Of a DNA stretch of 64,000 bases, positions 12,681-27,559 are shown piece by piece. The stretch is taken from positions 25,282-89,281 of the forward strand of contig QLIY01000640.1 in the NCBI GenBank assembly GCA_003260075.1, read 5' to 3'. This DNA comes from Phallusia mammillata. Lineage: Eukaryota; Chordata; Ascidiacea; Phlebobranchia; Ascidiidae. A program made the translations under genes and the position numbers. How positions within the stretch are numbered: position 1 is the first letter of the stretch; the number at the start of each line of letters is the position of its first letter. The notes beneath the pieces are model-generated. The model had not been told where the DNA came from. It made no database searches and worked only from the letters and a program-made list of their open reading frames with translations.

Positions 12681-13867
12681 ATGCGTCTGGCATTGGTTCA
12701 GAACTTTATAGGAACCCAGAAAGATGAAAATTTGCAAAGGGCTTGTAATATGATTAAAGAAGCAGCCTTAAATGGTGCAGAACTTATTGTCCTTCCGGTA
12801 AGAAATTCTAAAACGTTTTTAAATTTCATTTCTGATGTTGAGTTGAGTTACTAAACACTCTTAACAGGAGTGTTTCAACTCGCCCTACGGAGTGCAGCAT
12901 TTCAAAAACTATGCAGAAGCAATTCCAACAGGACCAACTGCTTCACTTTTATCAAAACTTGCGAAAGAATGTAGTGTGTACATCGTGGGAGGTATGTCCT
13001 TGACAGAAAAAAAGTATTGCTTCTTACTTTTTCATTGTTTTTAAAGGTTCTATTCCCGAGTCGGCTGAGGGAAATTATTACAATACGTGTTGTGTGTTCA
13101 ACCCTGCTGGCAAAATAGTAGCTACGTTTAAAAAGATGCACATGTGTGATATTAAAATTCCCGGCAAAGTGAATTTCACAGAATCGAATGTTCTTAAACC
13201 AGGAAATGAATTTGCAACGTTTTGTATAGGTAGTTTTGAAATATGCCACAATGTTTTCAATAGTCCAATTTGCCACGTTTGTGTATAGGTCCGTTTAAAG
13301 TTGGATTGGGCATTTGCTACGATCTACGGTTTCCCGAAGTCGCCCAGCGTTATGCCAACAATGGTTGTCATCTTGTTCTTTTTCCGAGCGTTTTTAACTT
13401 AAGAACAGGCCCAGTACACTGGAAGCCGTTGTTAACAGCAAGGTATGATTCAAAATTCAAAACAAACTTATGTGGTATCATTTATTCAACCGTGTAACCT
13501 ACCTAGTAACTATTCTTTAAAATAGGCAAATATTTCCAGTCGAGGGCTTGTGTGAAAGTTTAGTTTTATAACAGACTATATAGTTCGAAAGTAAAATAGT
13601 CAAACAACGGTTTCTTCCATTTCCCTGTTTCAGAGCTCTAGACAATCAATTGTACATCGCAGGAATTGCACCTGCGAGAAATACTGAATTGTCCTACGTT
13701 CCGTGGAGCCACAGCTGTGTGATTAGCCCTTGGTACGTGACAAATGTGTTGTGCATTTGGGTCACAAAAACAATGCCTGAGCTTTAAAAAAATGACACAT
13801 TTTTATTAAAGGGGGAGCGTAATATCGGAGGCCGAGACCAAGGAGACCATAATTTATGCCGATATAG
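12681..13867 (+). CDS. NIT2: Omega-amidase NIT2, paralogue B, 3' end missing
   Basis: Six exons encode a second nitrilase-family omega-amidase-like protein: 12681-12797, 12868-12991, 13047-13229, 13289-13442, 13634-13732, 13812-13867. Every intron lies at the same place and phase as in paralogue A, so this is a tandem duplication. The triad is retained: [19 protein letters not shown] and GLGICYDLRF. The frame ends at a normal donor after YADI, but no exon with the usual QRR-x-D-x-Y C-terminus follows. A phase-compatible weak exon at about 14522-14602 gives an unrelated 27-residue tail and lies among assembly-like duplications. Either the last exon was lost or replaced, or it is missing from the assembly. 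The ATG at 12681 follows an AG that could itself be an acceptor. Confidence 0.85.
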
Positions 13868-14013
13868 GTAAGCAGAAACATTTAAGACCAGGGATGCACA
13901 ACCAGTTGCCTACATGTCAATTTATGCGATCACGCACATGTATAACAAAATGTACAAATATATATGGGCCGTCATAGTTTGATTAAAACTGATTTGCTGG
14001 ATATTTGGCTTAT

Positions 14014-14296
14014 AAAACTGGCCCGAAAATGTCTTTGGTTTTGGACATATACGTAGCGTTTAATTTCGTCACTACGCAGATGTTTCGGAGGTGTACAAAA
14101 TGCGGGAAGCCATGCCACTCAACAAGCAAAAACGCCTGGATCTTTACTAATGCGGTAAACCATTCCCGCGAATTTTGCCCCCCCCCCAAAACTGGCCCGA
14201 AAATGTCTTTGGTTTTGGACATATACGTAGCGTTTGATTTTGTCACTACACAGATGTTTCGGAGGTGTACAAAATGCGGGAAGCAATGCCACTCAA
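14014..14296. repeat. Near-duplicate pair A joined by C10
   Basis: Copies at 14014-14122 and 14188-14296 differ at about 4 of 109 positions. Immediately before the second copy is a tract of exactly ten C (14178-14187). The open frames here are artefacts of the duplication. Confidence 0.85.
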
Positions 14297-14307
14297 GCCC
14301 CCCCCCC

Positions 14308-14516
14308 TGAGCAACTTGTGGGTTGCATTGCACAAAGTGGTTTTAATTTTGTTATTTGTTCCACAGACAATAAATTTTACGAAAGTTTTGATTGTTATCT
14401 TTGTTCACCCCCCCCCCTGAGCAACTTGTGGGTTGCATTGCACAAAGTGGTTTTAATTTTGTTATCTATTCCACAGACAATAAATGTTACGAAAGTTTTG
14501 ATTGTTATCTTTGTTC
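14308..14516. repeat. Near-duplicate pair B joined by C10
   Basis: Copies at 14308-14406 and 14418-14516 begin TGAGCAACTTGTGGGTTGC and differ at a few bases. A ten-C tract (14408-14417) separates them, and another (14298-14307) precedes the first copy. Confidence 0.85.
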
Positions 14517-14578
14517 CACAGACAATAAATTTTACAAATCAAAATGCGTTGAAGATTTTACGTATATCGGGATGCCGA

Positions 14579-14817
14579 ACAAAAACTATTTATTAAGTAT
14601 GTGATAATATGGTAATCAGCAAGTGCCACATTTAACATGTCGCTAACTTTGAAGTGTGTCGTTTAATAGGGAAAGAAATTTTCGCCGTAAAAGCCCCCCC
14701 CCCACAAAAACTATTTATTAAGTATGTGATAATACGTTAATCAGGAAGTGCCAAATTTAACATGTCGTTAACTTTGAAGTGTGTCGTTTAATAGGGAAAG
14801 AATTTTTCGCCGTAAAA
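14579..14817. repeat. Near-duplicate pair C joined by C10
   Basis: Copies at about 14579-14692 and 14704-14817 share ACAAAAACTATTTATTAAG and TAATAGGGAAAGAA and differ at about 6 of 114 positions. A ten-C tract (14694-14703) separates them. Confidence 0.85.
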
Positions 14818-14880
14818 CAAGAAGCTAATATTTTGGAACAACTTTACTTTTCACATTCACAAACCGAACACAAAAAGTCT

Positions 14881-19231
<4,351 letters not shown>

Positions 19232-20336
19232 TTTTAATAGGCTCACAGTTGTTTTTCCCAGACGGTGATGAATGGTGGGCTAAACTACATCATTAAAATA
19301 CAAAACGCAATAGACCTCTCCTACATTCACAATTCTGGTTTGCTTCTGTGTTACTAATAGCGACCCGATTAATCCGATACACCAGAGTGAGTCCAACTCC
19401 GCTGCGTCGCAGGCTAGTGGTTTGAAAACTTTTAAACCAGTGGCAAAAATATATGTACAAAAGCGAAATGTTTGCTACTGCATGGCCACCTGCGAATTTT
19501 AACACTATATAATGATATTTTTTCATTTCATCATAAATATAATAATACAAAAAATGACCCTGTGGCTTACTGAAAATGATTTTTCGTGGCTGTGCATGTA
19601 TGTAGGCCCTACCTACAATGTAGGGTAGAGTCCGCTGCACAGCAGATACTATATGTTCCGTTAAAAACTGGTCAGAATTTCAAATACTACGTCTTGTTTC
19701 GAGTTCCAAGATATTCGTAATAAGGTGCAATTTACTTAAGCCTCAAAGTAAATGTAAGGGTTTCGTCCGTATTTTAACGAAACTGAATCGTGAAAAAACA
19801 ACTGCGCAATAACTTACATTGGATCAGCTTGTATTATTAAATCATTGTCCTTTTGCAAAATAGCTCAATAGCCCAAATCATTACAAGGCTGGCAACGGTG
19901 GCCGGGGCAACCTCAAAATCCGCAGAACTAGCACCGCGATGCAATGCAACTGCAGTAATACCGCCGTTATCCTTGCAGAAAAAAATACTGTGAAAGTCGT
20001 GGTTCTCTTAATTCGGCAGAATTTTCGGCAACAACTGCCGAATACTAGAATTTGGTGCAAATTCGGTTTTACATACACTCCCAAACGGAAACCGTAAATA
20101 GTCGGATTTTATTCTAAGCGTTCCATACTGCAACACAAATGAAAGCGATAAGAGTATAACATCTGCAATAATAATGGTAAACTCAACACTTTACACGTTT
20201 GTATCTAAAAAACAAACACATCAGACAACTCAAAAAACTAAACAATACAAGTTTAGCTTCCACCGGCATGTGGCTTTAGCGAAATTAATCCTTGGCGGAA
20301 AAACTGTACCACTAATGTCAACGCTACCCGTAGCAG
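19232..20336. other. Spacer between CEP120 3' end and CFAP91 start
   Basis: About 1.1 kb without a supportable gene on either strand. It should hold the CFAP91 promoter and the CEP120 3' UTR. No transposon ends or structured RNA were recognised. Confidence 0.5.
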
Positions 20337-23273
20337 CTATGTGTTCATGCGACCACGTTTTGCCATTTCTTCTTTGATTTGTCGGTCAAGTTCAGTAATA
20401 ATGCGGTCACTGTCCGAATAGACACCCGTCCTTAATAAGGTGTCTCTTTCTTCGATTAGTCGCGAAACCCTTTCATTGATATCTTCAAACACGCTGGATT
20501 TTTCCTGACACGGCTCTATAGCTATAGAGGACATTTTTGTGGCGGCCGTGCCTTGTTTCATGGATCGTATGTCGCTTTCAATTTGCTTTAGTCGATCGCT
20601 GTCGTTTTCAAGCGCCTTCTTTTCATCTGATGCAAGGTAGCGAATTTTTAAATTCTCAAGTTCTTGTTGTTGCTGTTTGAGGTTGGCCATCGCATGGTCT
20701 TGCTCCCGTTTCTTCATCATTGCCAACTCCTTCAGTGTTCGGCCCCATTGCTGTTTGTAGTGCAACTTTGACTTGGTCGTAGACTCAAGCTTGCGCTCAA
20801 CCTCAGTCTTTTCCAAACGCAGCAGGTTCAATTCAGCCTGAAGTCGCATTTCAGGCCGGGTACTTTGCTCGTTCTTGTAGTCGTAGAATTGTGCCATTAC
20901 GGCGGCATATTTTTTCTCCAGCTCATTTATTTGTTTGGTTAGTTTTCCGTTTTGCTCCTCCAATAACGCCCGGCGTTCCCGCTCCAACTGCACCTGATGA
21001 ACGCAGTCATCTTTCATACGTCGCGTCGCCTCCTTAGCTTCTGTCAGAACCCGGTCCTTTTCCCTCATAGCATCTTTGTTCAGTCGCGTCAATTCCTGTT
21101 CAGCAACTGTTACTTGCTGTTCTCTCTTTTCCAAACTTGCGATCGATGTTGACAGCTTTTTCTCCAAAGCGTGGTATTCAGCGATACGTTTTGCAACTAG
21201 CGCTTCCCGTTCTCGATCACGCTTTTTAAATTCTTCTCCCAAGGTTTGCAAATGCTGCGTTTCCAGGTCTTTGAGTCGCTTGGAGAAAGCATCCCTTTCC
21301 TGAGACTTCCACAGTTCAAGTTCAATAGCTGCTTTGTATTCGTTAGTTTCCCGTGGGTCTTCGACCGGAGGTTCAACATGACGGGGCTTAGGTTTTGGCT
21401 GATCACTGCTGTCGGACCGAGACGGTTGTTGCTGTTTCAAAACTGCACGGTCTCGCACCTCACCCAGATTTTCCAAATTAGTCACAACATTGAGCTGAGC
21501 TACTTGACCACCGGAAGGTGAAACAACATGTAGCGATGCACGAAAAGTTTGACGATAGCCAATGGGTGATCTAGCCGCGCCTGGATCAAGAAGGATGGTA
21601 TCTTGGTCTGCTTCTACAATTTTTGAAAGGGCAAGAGTTGTAGTGCCAAGTTGAATGTTGTCAGACTCTTTATCCTTGTGCCATAATTCCAATTCAATGG
21701 GTACTGTGCGAAAGGTGCTCCTTAGCAGTGGTACAGGACATGCAAAGTCAAAGGCACATGCTGAGTGGGGTACAATCACCTCAGACTGATTGGTGACTTG
21801 AACAGGAGATGTCATAATAGGGGCATAACTTCCAAAGAATGGGTAGGAATATTTCACAAAAATGTTACAGGCATGGGGCAACTGTAGTTTACTGATAGTT
21901 TTTATGTCCAATGAAAATCGGAAGTGGTGTGTTGGAGGTGGTATGTCTGTGTGCGTCTCAGTCGTTGCCAGGCTGTTGCTTTGGTCAGCATGAGATGGTT
22001 TACTTGGCAAAGGCTTTATAGGTGAGGGAGCATTAACTTGTTTAGGCTGTACCTCATCTTCAGAACTAAGGCTTGTAGCATCATCTTCTGTATCTAGCAT
22101 CTTTTTCTGCCTTTCTGGTGATTTTAAAGGAACTTTAGTTGGGGTTGAGTGGACCAGTTTTGGCTGAGCAGAAGTGGGCTTTTCATCACTGTCAGTGTCA
22201 CGTACTGGTTTGTCATTGGGTGCTGCCTCGAAATTTTCATCCACAACTTTTGGCTGGGATTTTCTTGGTGTATGTTGTTCAACAGATTCCTTTCTCAGTG
22301 CCAATGAAACATTAACACGTGGTTGAATAGCTTCATGGTCAATCGGATTATCTGGTGGGGTAAGGTGATAAGTTCCATCAATGATAACAGTGTCATTTTT
22401 TAGCATATTTACATGTTTCTTTGTGAACAAATTTACAAAAGGTGCTGATGCTGATCCAAGTAAATGGTCACCACAACACAAGTGAACTTTCAAAACTGAG
22501 TGTTTGTTAAAATACCCTTTGAGAAAATTGACAGTACTAGAAATTCGAATTGATGCCCGCTCCGGAGTTATGTCTGGAGACAGCAAATCGAAGAAAGGAT
22601 CATTGGTAATGTCACTACCAAAAAGTGAATAATAAAAAAAGAACCCAGAGGTTAGAGCTGGTAAAGGCCTTTGTCCAGGTATAAGTTGTTCTAGGTTGAA
22701 TGCAGATCCAACAGTAACAGCAAGAATGAACATTTCACAACTGGAGCTTTCTGGTCCAATTTGAAAATAGCCCCCTTCATCATTTAAAACAGCTTCAATT
22801 TCTCCACCTGCAATTGGAGGTACTGAACGAGGGGGTGCTTCTTGAGCTTTAAAACCATGCTTTTCTGATGCTGAGTCATCTTCTAGTATCATGGAAATTT
22901 TGACAGCAGGCTTTAGTTTTGGATACTTACTGCTAAGAATATTGTACCACTTGGCAGGTTGGGCCTTAAGCTGTGCTCCACGAAGATCAAGCAGAATATA
23001 TCCAATGTGTTCACGGATATTTTTTACAGTATCAACAGCATAACACTGCAACTTTACAGGGGTCCTCTGCATACGATGTTGGTGCAATGATTTGCGGTCC
23101 ATTTCCCATGCAAGTTCTGTTGTGAAGTTTGGCACTTCGTTGTGAGCCACAGGATCTGTAGCAAGCAATTCTCCATCAAACTTGCATTCAATGAGGAGGT
23201 TATGCTTAGGTCTTGAGGGAAAGTTTCTTCCCTCAAGCAAAGACACAACAACAAGATAACCTTCTTTTTGCAT
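20337..23273 (-). CDS. CEP120: Centrosomal protein CEP120 (single exon)
   Basis: One uninterrupted 978-codon frame, close to human CEP120 (986). CEP120 is enriched on daughter centrioles and needed for centriole elongation, duplication and ciliogenesis; it binds microtubules and centriolar partners such as SPICE1 and CPAP. Residues 1-115 form the first C2-like domain (YLVVVSLLEGRNFP, then LLIECKFDGE). A second C2-like region lies around 180-330 and a third around 450-590, with a Ser/Pro/charged linker between them. About residues 650-970 are coiled coil rich in Glu, Lys, Arg and Gln. The start ATG precedes the conserved first strand directly. Vertebrate CEP120 has many introns, so an intronless copy is unusual. 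MLH3 diverges from it, 545 bp away. Confidence 0.92.
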   Translation of the reverse strand: MQKEGYLVVVSLLEGRNFPSRPKHNLLIECKFDGELLATDPVAHNEVPNFTTELAWEMDRKSLHQHRMQRTPVKLQCYAVDTVKNIREHIGYILLDLRGAQLKAQPAKWYNILSSKYPKLKPAVKISMILEDDSASEKHGFKAQEAPPRSVPPIAGGEIEAVLNDEGGYFQIGPESSSCEMFILAVTVGSAFNLEQLIPGQRPLPALTSGFFFYYSLFGSDITNDPFFDLLSPDITPERASIRISSTVNFLKGYFNKHSVLKVHLCCGDHLLGSASAPFVNLFTKKHVNMLKNDTVIIDGTYHLTPPDNPIDHEAIQPRVNVSLALRKESVEQHTPRKSQPKVVDENFEAAPNDKPVRDTDSDEKPTSAQPKLVHSTPTKVPLKSPERQKKMLDTEDDATSLSSEDEVQPKQVNAPSPIKPLPSKPSHADQSNSLATTETHTDIPPPTHHFRFSLDIKTISKLQLPHACNIFVKYSYPFFGSYAPIMTSPVQVTNQSEVIVPHSACAFDFACPVPLLRSTFRTVPIELELWHKDKESDNIQLGTTTLALSKIVEADQDTILLDPGAARSPIGYRQTFRASLHVVSPSGGQVAQLNVVTNLENLGEVRDRAVLKQQQPSRSDSSDQPKPKPRHVEPPVEDPRETNEYKAAIELELWKSQERDAFSKRLKDLETQHLQTLGEEFKKRDREREALVAKRIAEYHALEKKLSTSIASLEKREQQVTVAEQELTRLNKDAMREKDRVLTEAKEATRRMKDDCVHQVQLERERRALLEEQNGKLTKQINELEKKYAAVMAQFYDYKNEQSTRPEMRLQAELNLLRLEKTEVERKLESTTKSKLHYKQQWGRTLKELAMMKKREQDHAMANLKQQQQELENLKIRYLASDEKKALENDSDRLKQIESDIRSMKQGTAATKMSSIAIEPCQEKSSVFEDINERVSRLIEERDTLLRTGVYSDSDRIITELDRQIKEEMAKRGRMNT

Positions 23274-23571
23274 GTTTAATTATAACCACCTAAACCTGAA
23301 ATGAGAAAAAAGGCAACGCAATTGAATATTGGTCTACTGTGTACTCAAACGCAAAAGATAAAATGCACAAGGTAAGCCACCACAGAAACACTTTTCTTCT
23401 CAAATGTGTCTTCTATATTGAATTCTGAACTTTAATATTATTACCCTTAAGCAATCTGCACCAACACAATTTCTTTTAAACAATACAAACGGCGTAAACA
23501 TACATCTTGTAAAGTGTTTGAACATTGAACGGTTCCCACAGTTTTAAAGTCGGTCAGGCGGCCCCCCCCCC

Positions 23572-23594
23572 CCCCCCCCCCCCCGCGAATTTGT
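23572..23594. repeat. C23 homopolymer
   Basis: Twenty-three consecutive C on the + strand, the longest homopolymer of C or G in the window. Unlike the ten-C tracts, it is not flanked by a near-duplicate pair. It may be a real G/C tract, a longer gap filler, or a sequencing artefact. Confidence 0.7.
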
Positions 23595-23598
23595 AAAA

Positions 23599-23632
23599 AC
23601 CACTGATCTCTATGTTTATAGAGATCAGTGGT
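23599..23632. repeat. Perfect inverted repeat, 15-bp stem, 4-nt loop
   Basis: ACCACTGATCTCTAT is followed by GTTT and then its exact reverse complement ATAGAGATCAGTGGT. It lies directly after the C23 tract and upstream of both CEP120 and MLH3. It could be a small palindromic element or a hairpin in a 5' leader. Confidence 0.85.
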
Positions 23633-23818
23633 AAAAACTAACATAAAAATTAAAATATCCCTTTCGTAATTAAAAAAATTGCCTGCAAATGTGTCTTTAG
23701 GTCTTTTTTAAAAATGACTATTAACCACGACGGCATTTAATAAAAAATGTAAACGACAAATTTGTAAAAAGTCCTTTGCTACTGTCTTCTGCTGCTACGG
23801 ATTCGCAACGTTTCATAA

Positions 23819-26800
23819 ATGGATGATAGGACAGTTCACGCCGAAACTGCTTCTGTAAATTTGCTGAGTTTTTTTTGTAAAATGAAATTAACTTCTGTCA
23901 ACAACATGAAGAGACACTCTGAAGATTCAAGAAACAAACTGAGAAGTGGATTTATTATCACGAGTTTGACTCAGTGTGTGGAAGAGTTGCTCAAAAACAG
24001 TCTTGACGCGCAGGCTACATCAATTGAAATTAAAACTGATTTGACAAATTACAACATTCGAGTTACAGATAATGGACATGGTTTCAGTTATAAAAACTTG
24101 GATGCAGTAGGTACTGAAAAACCTGTTGTAGTTTGTATCGTGTAAAAAAATATATATTTATCAGATTATACTATAGATTCTAAATGGTTTACATAAACCT
24201 TGTTCAAGCTTAATTTACAACGTCCGCTAATAATGACAACAGCGATTGTTGAAATATCTACACAACTATGTGCAGTCTCTGGCCCCCCCCCCCGCTTAAT
24301 TTACAACGTCCGCTAATAATGACAACAGCGATTGTTGAAATTTCTACACAACTATACGCTTAATATGTGCAGTCTCTGGTAGTTATGTTTATGATTAGGT
24401 TAGTAATATTTCTTGGCTTTGCAGGTTTTCGCTACAACACTAGCAAATGCAGAAACTTGGAGGATGTAAACAAAGGACTAAGTTTCGGCTTTCGGGGCGA
24501 AGCGCTGAGCAGTATCGCCGAAATGTCCCGTGCGCTTAAAATATCAACTAAATGCAAAGAGCAGTATCAAAGTTGCAGTAAAACTATTTCACGCGGTGGG
24601 ACACAGAAAGATATTATAAGTGTGGATGATGTATCTGCACATTTTAGCCACTGGTCTACAGTTATTGTAATCGGTCTATTTTCTGAATGCTACAAATACT
24701 ATCGTTCAATTAGCCATACAAGCGTTTTAAGTAGTCTACAGGAAACCTTGTCTGTCATTGCACTTTGTCATTGTAACGTTTCAATTTCACTGACAGACGC
24801 CACTGAAGGTCTTGCATTTCAAGCCAAAAAATGCCAAGATTTCAATTTGAGGTATATGCCGCTTAAACGTGTCATACCTATATGTTTTAATTTTTTTGCT
24901 TTTTGTCAGCAGGCTTCGAAAAATATACGGCCAATGCTACCCTGAATTAAAACAAGTAACATTTTCCAATGGTAACCTTTCAATGACTGGATATTTTGGA
25001 TCGGTCCCCAGCACTTCGTTACAGCTTCAGCTTGTTTATGTCAATAAACTACATGTGGTAAAGGTGAGTTGATTTTACGTCTTCAAGATTTGTGCTGTTC
25101 TGTCGTTTACTCTGATTATATTCCAGACGAGGATTCATAAGGCACTGCAATCAATGACGAAAAATTCTCAAAATCATCAAGCCAACTGTCACACAACAAT
25201 TTACCCAGTTTTTATTGTTTTAGTGCAGTGAGCACCACGTTAAATTATTATAAACGAAACGACTTGCGGACTATGATATTATAGTATTTTTCAGGTGTCC
25301 ACCAAATTGGTATGATATATCGATGGAACCATTAAAAGCCACGATTGAGTTTACGGAATGGGACGTGATTTTGAATTCTGTTGAAAAATTGCACAAAAAG
25401 TTAAAATTCAGTGTGTCATCACCAGCGCTTCTTACCGACAATTGCGTTTTGAAGGTAAGACACGAGAGTACAAACAATCTCCACAAATAGTGTTTCAACA
25501 AATGTTTTAATGTGCTTGCTGATTTAATTAAGGAAAAAAGTGTGTTATCAGACACGACTGACTATGCAAATGAGATTGACAATGTTGTCGACATGATGTG
25601 CTTAGCTGGGAAAAAAGCTGTGTCTTTACTCCCTAACTGCAGCAGTAAAACGCAGCAAACATGTCCCATAAGTCCTAAGCGTAGGCAAACGGATAAGCCT
25701 GAGGAAGAAACAGGTAAACTATTTGAATGCGTAACATTCATTTGGGTTATAGTTGTAGAAAATCGCAGGATTGGGCCAACTTCCCGATGACTGGATCGAA
25801 CATTTTGAATCACGGTTTGCAAAGAATATTTATATTAATGTCAAAACCGGGCATATTTCTTTTTTGCGGCCAGTCGCAACGAAAGATGCGGGAATACAAC
25901 TGACCGTAAAAGGTAACACCAACAATCGAAATCACATAATTTTAAAATTTTTAAAGGCAAGTGTAATTTTCTAGAAAAACAGCGACGCACATTGACCCGA
26001 GTCTGTGTGCCAGATTTTGTGCATCCGATGCCTAAATGCAACATTGCTGAAGAAGGGAATGCCTTGTAGGATTTTAACAGGGTCTGCATATGCTGGTTTA
26101 AAAATGCCTAAAGCTTATAATTTACAGGTGCGAAAGTGTTGTGTCATCCATGGCATCAAGGATTGTGGTTGACACTTTTCAACCCAATCGACAGGTAGAG
26201 AGCATTATTTAAACTTGCAAATTCATTTTTACAACGAGATTCGCTTGTTTTTTAGGCTGATGTGTTAGATCTTTCTGTCCTCAAACACACAAGTGGGATT
26301 GGTTTGAAACTGACCAAAGATATGTTGAAATACGTTCAAGTATGTTTTAGTAAACGCAACAATCAACGACAATATTATTTGAATACGTTTGCAAGTTGTT
26401 GTAGTGGATCGAAACACCGATACCCTCTCCTGCAACTGAAACAAACCGTTCTTTAAACTTTAACATTAAATGTCATGTAAATATTAAGTTCATGTTTGAA
26501 CTTAAAGTGACTGTAACTGTTAATGAAAATTAGGTGATTGGGCAAGTAGACAGCAAGTATATTGCATGTATGGTGGAATGTGAAAACTTAAGCAGGCGCG
26601 GAACACTTTTAATGTTTGATCAACACGCCGTTCACGAAAGAGTTCGACTTGAGCGCTGGACCAGTGGTTAGCTATTTTGGGTAAATTCAATACTTACCTA
26701 ACTAATTTTAATGCTGTTCGTTTTCTTAAACGTTTCCCACATCAAAGACTCATTTAAAACGGAAGGTGGCAGTAAAGTTATGCGTACTACAAGCTCACAG

Positions 26801-27559
26801 GAGGGAATCAGAATGAAAGCTAATAGAAACGAGATACGGACGTTGCAAATACACAGCGAAAAACTGCAAAACGCTGGGTTTCGACTTTCTGTTTTAAAGG
26901 GTATTTAATATTGCCAAATATGACAATGTACAGTTTCGTTACGTTTTTAACCATTGTTTATTGGTGTGTTTAAAGATGAAGTGGTTATCAACACATATCC
27001 TTCAGTTTTAAATTGTGACGAATCAAGTTTCCTGCAAGATTTGAGAAGATGCCTCTCGGACTGTTGCAAGGCAAGAATTTTGAATAATTTTACAGCAAAA
27101 AGTGTGTATTGCTAATTTTTCCGAAAATCGGTAAACTGCTGTAGTACATTCAATAAACAAAACTAATGTCATTTGGTGGGTTTAGCTGCTATCTTCTTCT
27201 GGCACTTTGGGTGTCACCTTATCATCGGTTTTGTTTGACATCTTGTGTTCAAAAGCATGTCACGGTATGTAGCGAGTTTGCATTGTACAAGTTTACAATC
27301 GTCATTAACTTTTTGAAACCTTCTTTCAGGAGCCATTAAGTTCGGAGACGTGCTTACCCATGATCGATGTGTAAGACTGATGAAAGAACTTTCAAACTGT
27401 AAACTTCCGTTTCAGTGCGCTCACGGACGTCCAAGTGTCTATCCTATGATAGATCTTGCTCAAATGCCAGATTTAGAAAACAAGAAACTTACTTTTAGTA
27501 AACTCAGTAAAGAAATAACGAAAACTTTATGCGTCACTAATCACTCTAACGATGTGTAA
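23819..27559 (+). CDS. MLH3: DNA mismatch repair protein MLH3 (15 coding exons)
   Basis: Exons: 23819-24110, 24425-24851, 24913-25063, 25127-25227, 25295-25454, 25533-25713, 25769-25912, 25957-26065, 26128-26194, 26256-26339, 26534-26666, 26748-26900, 26976-27070, 27186-27264, 27330-27559. The joined frame has about 801 codons, or 772 from the likelier start at 23906 (MKRHSEDS before KLRSG). MLH3 pairs with MLH1 as a nuclease in meiotic crossover resolution and mismatch repair. The GHKL ATPase motifs are present: EELLKNSLDA, DNGHG, GFRGEALSSI. The C-terminal endonuclease motif DQHA-x2-E-x4-E is intact (DQHAVHERVRLE), with ACHGAIKFGD and CAHGRP following. Human MLH3 is 1453 residues; here the central linker is very short. 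One intron (after 27070) begins with GC. Confidence 0.93.
24208..24379. repeat. Near-duplicate pair in MLH3 intron 1 joined by poly-C
   Basis: Copies at 24208-24282 and 24294-24379 start GCTTAATTTACAACGTCCG and end TGCAGTCTCTGG. They are separated by 11 C (24283-24293). The second copy has a small insertion (ACGCTTAATA-like) and one or two substitutions. Confidence 0.85.

Larger units (their letters stand above)
23274..23818. promoter_or_regulatory. Divergent CEP120/MLH3 promoter region
   Basis: The 545-bp gap between the divergent starts of CEP120 and MLH3 must hold both promoters. It contains a C23 tract (23572-23594) and, just after it, a perfect 15-bp-stem hairpin (23599-23632). No TATA box position could be assigned with confidence. 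Confidence 0.5.

Noticed and set aside
14005..14604. Overlapping frames on both strands with repeated CTKCGK-like or LWVALHKV-like text
   Set aside because: They arise from the near-duplicate pairs and C10 joins; the repeated residues come from duplicated DNA, not from protein repeats.
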